DNA of 61,727 nucleotides from Variovorax sp. (GTDB lineage Bacteria; Pseudomonadota; Gammaproteobacteria; Burkholderiales; Burkholderiaceae_C). Both the position numbers and the translations under genes were made by a program. Below the pieces are notes generated by a model. The model saw only the letters and a program-made list of their open reading frames with translations, was not told where the DNA came from and searched no databases. The stretch lies in contig JAGIBP010000018.1 in the NCBI GenBank assembly GCA_017744285.1, positions 1 through 61,727 of the forward strand, in the 5' to 3' direction. Each line of letters opens with the position of its first letter. Positions within the stretch are counted from its first letter, which is position 1. Below, piece after piece: positions 55,641 to 61,727 of the stretch.

Positions 55641-55711
55641 CACGTTCTCGTTACAACGTGTGACAAACCTTGTTGCCCCGAGCCAACCCCGGGTGACGTT
55701 TTTTGTCACCC
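55641..55711 (-). promoter_or_regulatory. Upstream inverted repeats, candidate enhancer sites for pilA
   Basis: Two perfect inverted repeats lie upstream of the -24 box: CACGTT-N8-AACGTG (55641-55660) and GGGTGAC-N7-GTCACCC (55691-55711), with a TGTGACA between (55659-55665). Their distances of about 45-65 and 95-115 bases upstream of the -24 box suit enhancer-binding-protein sites. The second repeat also lies just behind the phosphodiesterase gene stop and could act as a weak terminator hairpin. Confidence 0.45.
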
Positions 55712-55726
55712 GCCTGCCAATCCTGG

Positions 55727-56533
55727 TCAGATCTCGAACACGCCGGCAGCCTTCAGCCACCGGATGTCCCACCCCTTCGTGCCCGCCGGGCACGACCCAT
55801 GGGTGAGCTCCTCGATCTGGCTCATGATCTCGCCGGTTTCGGCGGGCTTGGTGTGGGTGATGTAGATCGGAAAGTCCTTGCCCGGAACGATCTGGGCCAG
55901 CTCCCCCGCCAGGGTGCAGGGCGACAGGTGCAGGCTGCGCTGGGCCAGCGCCTTCTCGCGGTTGCTGAAGGCGGTTTCGATCACCAGCATGCCGACGTCG
56001 AGCTGGTTCACGCGGTCCCAGAAGGGCGCGTTGCGCTCGGTGTCGCCGCTGAAGACCCAGTTCGGCCCGCCCGCCGCGCTGCGCACCGCGTAGCCGCAGG
56101 CCGGCACGGTGTGGACCGCGGGCAGCACTTCGATGTGCTTCGGCGCGCGGGTGCCGAGTTGCAGCTGCTGGCCGATCACCAGGTCATGAAAGCTCACGAA
56201 CGGCGCCTCGCGGCTCGGGATGCTCGCGAAGTCGGGCCAGATGACGTTGTTGAACACATGGGCACGCAGCGCCTCGATGGTGGCGCGCAGCGCATGGACG
56301 CGCAGGGGCCGCGTGCGCCGGCTCGCCACGGCGTCGAGCATCAGGGGCAGCGCCGCCACGTGGTCGAGATGCGAGTGCGTGAGCACCACGTCGTCGATGC
56401 CGGCCATCTCGTCGAGGGTCAGGTCGCCGACGCCGGTGCCGGCGTCGACCAGCAGATCGCTGTCGACCAGGAAGGAGGTCGTGCGGCAGTCCTTGGCAAT
56501 GGCGCCGGAGCACCCCAATACACGCACCTGCAT
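55727..56533 (-). CDS. MBL-fold class II cyclic-nucleotide phosphodiesterase-like hydrolase
   Basis: A 268-residue metallo-beta-lactamase-fold protein. The metal motif is VVLTHSHLDHVAALPLML near residues 49-66, later ligands are seen in FSGDTERNAPF (Asp) and YITHTKPAETG (His), and LVIETAFSNREKALA is typical of PDEase_II (class II cAMP phosphodiesterase) proteins. It would hydrolyse cAMP to AMP. It lies 36 bases downstream of an adenylate cyclase gene on the same strand, which supports that role. No signal peptide, hence cytoplasmic. Confidence 0.8.
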   Translation of the reverse strand: MQVRVLGCSGAIAKDCRTTSFLVDSDLLVDAGTGVGDLTLDEMAGIDDVVLTHSHLDHVAALPLMLDAVASRRTRPLRVHALRATIEALRAHVFNNVIWPDFASIPSREAPFVSFHDLVIGQQLQLGTRAPKHIEVLPAVHTVPACGYAVRSAAGGPNWVFSGDTERNAPFWDRVNQLDVGMLVIETAFSNREKALAQRSLHLSPCTLAGELAQIVPGKDFPIYITHTKPAETGEIMSQIEELTHGSCPAGTKGWDIRWLKAAGVFEI

Positions 56534-56569
56534 ATCGCTGGATCTTGAGCTTTCAGCCCCGTCGGGCTG

Positions 56570-58840
56570 CTATTTCGTTTCGAAACGGGTCGCACCGTCC
56601 CAGTCTGGGTCTTTGGGTTGCAACGCCATCGAGGCTAAACGCTGGGCGTACAGCCGGTAAAGGAATTTTTTGGCATCCATGGCGAGCAGGGCCGCAAGCA
56701 TAGCCTGCGCGCGCTGCCAATCCTGTAGGCGATAGGCGGAAATCACGCCATTCCATTGCTCGAGACTTTCCTGCATTTCCGCACTGGCCGGCGCACCCTG
56801 CAGCCCCAGGGGCGTGAAGATGTCGACCCCCTGCAGCTTGCCCTGCACGCGGACGCGGTCGAGCGCCTGCCAGACGAAGGAGGGCGCCAGCGCGCGCGTG
56901 GCCTCGGTGGCCACGATCTCGACGCCGTAGTGGATCCCCAGGCCCTCGATGCGCGAAGCGAGATTGACCGCGTCGCCGACGACCGTGTAGCTGCGCCGGA
57001 CGGCCGAGCCCATGTCGCCGACGCTCATCACGCCCGAATTGATGCCGATGCCGATCCGGATCTCGGGCCGCCCCATCTGGCGGTGGCGCGCGTTCAGGTC
57101 CTGCACGGCGTCGACGATGTCGAGCGCGGCGCGGACCGCCAGTTCGGCATGGTTCGGCGTGTCCACCGGCGCGCCCCAGAAGGCCATGACACAGTCGCCG
57201 ATGTATTTGTCGATCGTCCCTCGATGCGCGCTGATGACCTCGCTCAGGCGGCTGAAGATGTCGTTGAGGAAATCCTGGAGCAAGGCCGGCGCCATGCTCT
57301 CCGCGATCTGCGTGAAGCCGCGCATGTCGCAGAACATCACGGTCAGCTCCCGGCTCCGGGCGCGCATGCTGTAGCGGTCGGGGTCGGCGCGCATTTCGGC
57401 GACGAGTTCCGGCGGCACGTAGCTGCCGAAGAGATGCGCCAGGCGCCGGCTGGCCCGCGCTTCGACCAGGTAGCCCCAGCTGATGTTCAGGATGAAGGCG
57501 GCCGCGATCGTGGCCAGCGTTGCGCCCAGCGGCAGCACCAGGTGGGCCTGCGCGAAGAGCCAGGTGTTGAGGCCGACCACGACGGCGGTCGTCGCGATGG
57601 TGATCAGCACCGCCCGCGCAGCGCCGCTGAGCGACAGGCCAAAGGCCAGGACGAGGCCGGCCGCGAGCACCATGACCGCTTCGTAGCCAGCGGCGTAGTC
57701 GGGCACGCCGCGCACCTGCCCGTCGAGCAAACCGGAAATGATGTTGGCGTGCACTTCGACGCCTGGAAAGGCCGCGCCGGCCGGGGTCGACCGAAGATCC
57801 TCGAGCCCAGGTGCGCTGGAGCCGACCAGGACGATCTTCCCCTTCAACTCGCCGGGCGCGAGCGCCCCCTGGATCACATCGGCCGCCGGGATGCGGCGAA
57901 ACGACCCGCCGCCGGCCCCGCCCGGCCCGCGATAGGGCACGAGGATGCTGGCCGTGCCGTCGAGCGGTATTCGAAGGCTCGCCGCATCGGTGGCCAGCGC
58001 GAGGGATTGCAGCGCCGGCGTGCCATCCTCGGCGCCACCGGCCGCGAAGACCGGCGCCACCACGCGCGCGCCGGTCGCCATCCGGAAGACCGCGAGCGCG
58101 AGGGACTCGTAGTAGCCGGGGTGCCCGACGTGCCCGGTGTAGCGCACGATCAGCGGCACCGAGCGCACGACGCCGTCCCGGTCGGCGTCGAGCAGCACGT
58201 TGAGAAAGCCTCCCGCGGGCGCGGCGCGGGCCAGCCCCGGGATGCTGCCGACGAAGCCGTTCCACTGCGTCGCATAGTCGCGCCCCGCCGGAAAGGCGCC
58301 CGGCGTCAGCACGGGCGCGGGCAGCTGCCCCCGGGCGCGCGGCTCGCGGGTCTGGGTGAAATAGAAGCCCAACGCCACCGGCCGGTTCGCCAACGCCTGC
58401 GCGAGCACGGCATCGGGATCGAACTGCGGCTCGAAGCGCCGGATCGCCTCCACGGCCTGGGGCTGATCGGCCAGAGGACCGGCGGCCAGCCGCCCGAGGA
58501 GGTTCGACGCGGAGGTCGCGTCGGGCTCGACGAACAGGACATCGAAGCCCAGCACCTTCGCCTGCTGGCGTTCGATCAGTTCGGTCGTCAGGCGCGCGAC
58601 CTGGTCACGCCGCCAGGGCCACTGGCCCAGTTGCTGCAGGCTCGCGTCGTCGATGTCGACGATCACGATCCTCGGATCCAGCGTGCGCGGCATCGTGGCG
58701 CGCAGGCGCGCGTCGTAGAGGAAGTGGTCCAGCGCGTCGATCGCCGGCCAGCGCCAGAGGCCCGTGACGTGCACCAGGGCGATGGCGACCGGAAGAAGGG
58801 TGATGGCGATCTGCGCCCAACGCCGGCGCAGCGCAGTCAT
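56570..58840 (-). CDS. CHASE2-domain class III adenylate cyclase
   Basis: A 756-residue protein from ATG 58840; a GTG at 58855 is possible. A first helix (about 12-30) leads into a periplasmic CHASE2 sensor domain (about 45-350), then three closely spaced helices (about 360-430) and the cyclase domain (about 480-690). Metal-binding Asp residues are in LTVMFCDMRGFTQIAE and in DKYIGDCVMAFWG. Lys in DKYIGD and Asp in VVGDAVNLASRIE are the adenine-specifying pair, and Asn-x-x-x-Arg of the transition state is intact, so ATP is the predicted substrate. The extracellular signal is unknown. Confidence 0.9.
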   Translation of the reverse strand: MTALRRRWAQIAITLLPVAIALVHVTGLWRWPAIDALDHFLYDARLRATMPRTLDPRIVIVDIDDASLQQLGQWPWRRDQVARLTTELIERQQAKVLGFDVLFVEPDATSASNLLGRLAAGPLADQPQAVEAIRRFEPQFDPDAVLAQALANRPVALGFYFTQTREPRARGQLPAPVLTPGAFPAGRDYATQWNGFVGSIPGLARAAPAGGFLNVLLDADRDGVVRSVPLIVRYTGHVGHPGYYESLALAVFRMATGARVVAPVFAAGGAEDGTPALQSLALATDAASLRIPLDGTASILVPYRGPGGAGGGSFRRIPAADVIQGALAPGELKGKIVLVGSSAPGLEDLRSTPAGAAFPGVEVHANIISGLLDGQVRGVPDYAAGYEAVMVLAAGLVLAFGLSLSGAARAVLITIATTAVVVGLNTWLFAQAHLVLPLGATLATIAAAFILNISWGYLVEARASRRLAHLFGSYVPPELVAEMRADPDRYSMRARSRELTVMFCDMRGFTQIAESMAPALLQDFLNDIFSRLSEVISAHRGTIDKYIGDCVMAFWGAPVDTPNHAELAVRAALDIVDAVQDLNARHRQMGRPEIRIGIGINSGVMSVGDMGSAVRRSYTVVGDAVNLASRIEGLGIHYGVEIVATEATRALAPSFVWQALDRVRVQGKLQGVDIFTPLGLQGAPASAEMQESLEQWNGVISAYRLQDWQRAQAMLAALLAMDAKKFLYRLYAQRLASMALQPKDPDWDGATRFETK

Positions 58841-58882
58841 GGCAGCAGAGGACACCCGCGGCGCGCGAGCCGTGCCGGACGC

Positions 58883-59542
58883 TCAGCTGACGACGAACTG
58901 CATGCGCGTGCCGCCGAGTTCGAGCACGTCGCCGTCCTGCAGCGCCACGGCCTCGCTGCCCAGCGGCTCGCCATTGAGCGCCGTGCCGCCGTCGATGGGC
59001 GCCACCACATAGCCATGCAGGCGACGGGTGACCGCCGCCACGGCCACGCCCGGCTTTCCGATCGTGGTGACCACCTTCTGCAGGGACAGTTCGCGCCCGG
59101 CGCCGCTGCCGGACAGCACGCGGATGACCGCCACGCCCGCCGTGCCGCCGCCCAGCGGCGCCTGCACGGTGGGAGCGGACGAGAGCGGGATCGGCCCCGA
59201 AGGTGCTGGCGATACGATCGCGCGGCCCGCGGCGGCAGCTGCATCGACGCTGCCGGAACCCGCCACATAGCGGATCTTGTACTTGCCGACCTCGATGATG
59301 TCGTTCTGCTCGAGCGCCTGCTTCTTGATCGGCCGGCCGTTGACGTAGGTGCCGTTGGTGCTGTTGAGATCTTCCAGGTAGACATCGCCGCCGATCAGGT
59401 GCAGCACCGCATGTTCGCCACTGATGGCGAGGTTGTCGACCACGATATCGTTGTAGGGCCGCCGGCCCAGCGTGGTGCGGTCCTTGGCGAGCGTCACTTC
59501 CTTGATGACGACGCCATCGATCGAGACGATCAATTTCGGCAT
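58883..59542 (-). CDS. Protein with two FHA domains
   Basis: A 219-residue protein. The first FHA domain (about 18-92) has all phosphothreonine-binding residues: TTLGRRPYNDIVVDN, then SGEHAVLHL and LEDLNSTNGTYVNG. A Ser/Ala/Pro linker (about 95-135) leads to a second, degenerate FHA-like domain (about 137-217) that keeps LNGEPLG and LQDGDVLELGG but lacks the canonical Ser-x-x-His. It should bind a threonine-phosphorylated partner. It lies between a PP2C phosphatase gene and the adenylate cyclase gene; no Ser/Thr kinase is in the window. Confidence 0.88.
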   Translation of the reverse strand: MPKLIVSIDGVVIKEVTLAKDRTTLGRRPYNDIVVDNLAISGEHAVLHLIGGDVYLEDLNSTNGTYVNGRPIKKQALEQNDIIEVGKYKIRYVAGSGSVDAAAAAGRAIVSPAPSGPIPLSSAPTVQAPLGGGTAGVAVIRVLSGSGAGRELSLQKVVTTIGKPGVAVAAVTRRLHGYVVAPIDGGTALNGEPLGSEAVALQDGDVLELGGTRMQFVVS

Positions 59543-59601
59543 GGCCGACTCCTGGATATCGTTGTTCTGTTCAAGCGGGCCTCTGCGGAAGTTTCGTCGG
59601 C

Positions 59602-60411
59602 CTAGGCGGGCGCCTCGAGGACTCCCGCCCCACCCGCTCGGGCCAAAACCACCGAGATGTTATCCCGGCCGCCATTCTCGTTTGCGGCTGCAACCAAAAG
59701 CGTTGCTTTCTCCGAGAGCGCGTTTTCCTGCAACAAAATCGTGAAAATCTGCGCGTCCGGGACCATTTCGCTCAAACCGTCCGAGCACAGCAGGAAGATA
59801 TCCCCCTGCTGGACGTTGTGCTCGTGCATTTCGAGTTCGACATGGCGCTCGATGCCCAGCGCGCGCGTGACCAGGTTGCGGTGCGGCGACAGGGCCGCCT
59901 GCTCGGGCGTGATGGCGCCGGCGTCGAGCTGCTCCTGCAGCAGCGAGTGATCGCGCGTCAGCAGCGTGAGCTTCTCGCCGCGCAGCCGGTAGCAGCGCGA
60001 ATCGCCGATGTGGCCGACGATGACGCGCTGCGGGCCGAAGGTTGCCAGGACGAGCGTGGTGCCCATGCCCTGGAGCTGCACGTTGGCGATGCCGGCTTCG
60101 AGGATCGCGGCATTGGCCTCGTCGGTGCCGGCCTGCAGGGCGCGACGGATCGCCTTGGGATGCGCCTGCGGCCCCGCGTGCGCCAGCCACCGCCCGAAGC
60201 TGGCCTGCAGCAGCGCGATGGCCATGCCGCTGGCCACCTCGCCGCCGTTGTAGCCCCCCATGCCGTCGGCCAGGAGCACGAGGCCGAGCGAGGCATCGAA
60301 GGCAATGGTGTCTTCGTTGTTCGCGCGCACCCGGCCCGGGTCGGTGAGCGCCGCGAACTCCCAGGAAAGCGCACCGCCTTCGACAGTGGCAGGTGCGCTG
60401 GAGCTCGACAT
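59602..60411 (-). CDS. PP2C-family serine/threonine phosphatase
   Basis: A 269-residue cytoplasmic phosphatase from ATG 60411. The metal-binding and catalytic motifs are complete: GRVRANNEDTIAFD, VLLADGMGGYNGGEVAS, VGHIGDSRCYRLRG, LLCSDGLSEMV and ENGGRDNISVVLA. It resembles PppA/Stp1 phosphatases that reverse Hanks-type kinase phosphorylation. The FHA gene follows after 59 bases. It starts 20 bases after the terC gene, so the four signalling genes may share transcripts from upstream. Confidence 0.93.
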   Translation of the reverse strand: MSSSSAPATVEGGALSWEFAALTDPGRVRANNEDTIAFDASLGLVLLADGMGGYNGGEVASGMAIALLQASFGRWLAHAGPQAHPKAIRRALQAGTDEANAAILEAGIANVQLQGMGTTLVLATFGPQRVIVGHIGDSRCYRLRGEKLTLLTRDHSLLQEQLDAGAITPEQAALSPHRNLVTRALGIERHVELEMHEHNVQQGDIFLLCSDGLSEMVPDAQIFTILLQENALSEKATLLVAAANENGGRDNISVVLARAGGAGVLEAPA

Positions 60412-60431
60412 GGCGTGCGGCGTTCCCGGGC

Positions 60432-61121
60432 TCAGGCGGCCAGCTTCTCGGCCTGGCCGCGCTTCTGCAGCCACTTGCCGACCAGCAGGACGAAGACCGC
60501 ACCCGCCACCGCGCCCGCATAGTGCAGCCACGGCTTGGCGACGAGCACGTCGCGCAGGACGGTGTCGCTCACGATGGTTTCGCCGCCGACCCAGCCGATG
60601 AGGGCGGCGCCAAGCATGACGATGATCGGGAAACGTTCCATGAGCTTGATCATGAGCGTACTGCCAAAAATCACGAGCGGGATGCTGATCGCGAGGCCGA
60701 GGATCAGGAGCACCATGCTGCCCTGCGCTGCCGCCGCCACTGCGATGACATTGTCGAGGCTCATGACCAGATCGGCCAGAAGAATGGTACGCACGGCCGC
60801 GAGCATGCTGCCGTATTCCTTGTCTTCGCCCTCGCCGTCTTCCTCTTCGCTGAGCAGCTGGGTGCCGATCCACAGCAGCAGCGCGCCGCCGACGATCTGC
60901 AGGTAGGGAAGCGCCAGCAGCTTGGCCGCGACCACGGTCAGCAGGATCCGCAGCACCACCGCGGCACCCGAGCCGAACAGCACCGCCGTGCGCTGCTGTT
61001 GCGGCGGCAGCGAACGTGCCGCCATGGCGATCACGACCGCGTTGTCGCCCGAAAGAATGATGTTGATCCAGATGATCTTGAGCAGACCGATCCAGAAGTC
61101 CGCCGATTGCAAGAATTCCAT
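60432..61121 (-). CDS. TerC family membrane protein (second copy)
   Basis: A 229-residue protein with about seven helices. The family acidic motifs are ILSGDNAVVIAMA (about 22-34) and LVMSLDNVIAVAAAAQG (about 109-125), and AALIGWVGGETIVSD is near residue 180. It is a diverged paralogue of the TerC at 38831. Unlike that one it has no riboswitch: only a terminator hairpin and a short AT-rich stretch lie upstream. It is probably a metal (Mn2+/Ca2+) transporter by family; a position next to sucD is common in this bacterial family as I recall it. Confidence 0.88.
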   Translation of the reverse strand: MEFLQSADFWIGLLKIIWINIILSGDNAVVIAMAARSLPPQQQRTAVLFGSGAAVVLRILLTVVAAKLLALPYLQIVGGALLLWIGTQLLSEEEDGEGEDKEYGSMLAAVRTILLADLVMSLDNVIAVAAAAQGSMVLLILGLAISIPLVIFGSTLMIKLMERFPIIVMLGAALIGWVGGETIVSDTVLRDVLVAKPWLHYAGAVAGAVFVLLVGKWLQKRGQAEKLAA

Positions 61122-61145
61122 GTCTCTATTCCACTGTTATTTGAT

Positions 61146-61184
61146 AAAAAAGCGCCCGCAACTTGAATTGCGGGCGCTTTTATT
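61146..61184. terminator. Bidirectional terminator between sucD and terC
   Basis: An 11-bp perfect stem (61151-61161 AGCGCCCGCAA with 61168-61178) has a 6-base loop, with an A-run on the left and a T-run on the right. On the minus strand it terminates the sucCD transcript about 30 bases after the sucD stop. The terC gene downstream therefore needs its own promoter, perhaps in the AT-rich 61122-61150. Confidence 0.9.
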
Positions 61185-61214
61185 CTGATGTGGTTAAGTA
61201 CGTGAGCGACCCGT

Positions 61215-61727
61215 TCAGAGCAGTGCTTTGAGGCGCTTGGCCAATTCCGAGAAGTTTCGGGTCACCGTAAAGCCGCATTCTTCCATGATCGCGAGCTTGG
61301 CGTCCGCGGTGTCGGCGCCGCCGGAGATCAGCGCGCCGGCATGGCCCATGCGCTTGCCGGGAGGCGCGGTCACGCCGGCGATGAAGCCGACCACCGGCTT
61401 CTTCATGTTGTCCTTGCACCAGCGGGCCGCGTCGGCCTCGTCGGGGCCGCCGATCTCGCCGATCATGATCACGGCGTCGGTGTCGGGATCGTCGTTGAAG
61501 GCCTTCATCACGTCGATGTGCTTCAGGCCGTTGATCGGGTCGCCGCCGATGCCGACCGCGCTCGACTGGCCGAGGCCGATCTCGGTGAGCTGCGCCACGG
61601 CTTCATAGGTCAGCGTGCCCGAGCGGCTGACCACGCCGATGCGGCCCTTGCGGTGGATGTGGCCGGGCATGATGCCGATCTTGATCTCGTCGGGCGTGAT
61701 CAGGCCGGGGCAGTTCGGGCCCAGCAG
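61215..61727 (-). CDS. sucD: Succinyl-CoA ligase alpha subunit, C-terminal part (cut by window end)
   Basis: A 170-residue C-terminal portion open to the window end ([20 protein letters not shown] at the cut). It contains [40 protein letters not shown] and the active-site phosphohistidine loop [18 protein letters not shown]. The enzyme makes ATP or GTP from succinyl-CoA in the TCA cycle. The missing N-terminal CoA-binding part lies beyond the window. A strong terminator follows. Confidence 0.97.
   Translation of the reverse strand: MLGPNCPGLITPDEIKIGIMPGHIHRKGRIGVVSRSGTLTYEAVAQLTEIGLGQSSAVGIGGDPINGLKHIDVMKAFNDDPDTDAVIMIGEIGGPDEADAARWCKDNMKKPVVGFIAGVTAPPGKRMGHAGALISGGADTADAKLAIMEECGFTVTRNFSELAKRLKALL

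Noticed and set aside
55691..55711. CRP/Vfr binding site at pilA
   Set aside because: GGGTGAC-N7-GTCACCC contains GTGA and TCAC but 9 bases apart instead of 6, so it does not fit the CRP consensus. No other TGTGA-N6-TCACA was found at either pil promoter.

Overview
The window is a contiguous, gene-dense, high-GC (about two thirds G+C) piece of a betaproteobacterial chromosome. Protein sequences and gene neighbourhoods (glnE divergent from yhdP and a nitrilase-family gene; sucD next to terC and pilA; moaC next to a bepA-type protease) point to Comamonadaceae, most like Variovorax. This placement is from recognition, not from a search. There are 56 protein genes, two of them cut by the window ends. 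No rRNA, tRNA, insertion sequence, prophage or CRISPR array was seen.

Layout. 1-4.4 kb: an indolepyruvate oxidoreductase gene (partial) divergent from its probable Lrp-type regulator, an MFS exporter and a secreted SGNH hydrolase. 4.4-9.6 kb: a caa3-type cytochrome c oxidase operon (coxII-I-III-III'-IV) preceded by a DUF1269 gene and a good sigma70-type promoter. 9.7-14.6 kb: a flavoprotein of the geranylgeranyl reductase family and a four-gene erythronate/threonate pathway (ltnD-otnK-otnC-otnI). 14.8-19.8 kb: PhoX phosphatase, MltA, a 51-residue membrane protein, an OmpA-type lipoprotein and a FixJ-like regulator. 19.9-31 kb: a FixL-like kinase, nitrilase-family amidase, YhdP, GlnE, RlpA and a diiron ferritin-like protein. 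31.7-42.6 kb: glutathione peroxidase, GST, DUF898 and M48 proteins, PurB, YaeQ, small zinc-ribbon proteins, a Mn-riboswitch-controlled TerC, BepA and MoaC.

42.8-61.7 kb is the most interesting part. A minor-pilin operon (pilE-fimT-pilV-pilW-pilX-pilY1) ends in a TonB-like protein. It converges on a minus-strand block that starts with the major pilin gene pilA, whose upstream region carries a -24/-12 (sigma54) promoter and two inverted repeats. Behind pilA lie three tightly packed genes of clearly lower GC: a polytopic membrane protein, a GtrA-family protein and a UDP-galactopyranose-mutase-like flavoprotein. I read these as a candidate pilin-linked glycosylation or glycolipid cassette. Upstream of pilA on the same strand are a cAMP-type phosphodiesterase, a CHASE2 class III adenylate cyclase, a twin-FHA protein, a PP2C phosphatase and a second TerC, ending at sucD.

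How they may work together (inference): the sigma54 promoter would drive the major pilin, the minor-pilin operon would supply the tip and priming complex with PilY1, the low-GC cassette would decorate pilin or a lipid-linked glycan, and the cyclase/phosphodiesterase pair would set cAMP. No CRP/Vfr site could be found at the pil promoters, so a cAMP link to pili remains a guess.
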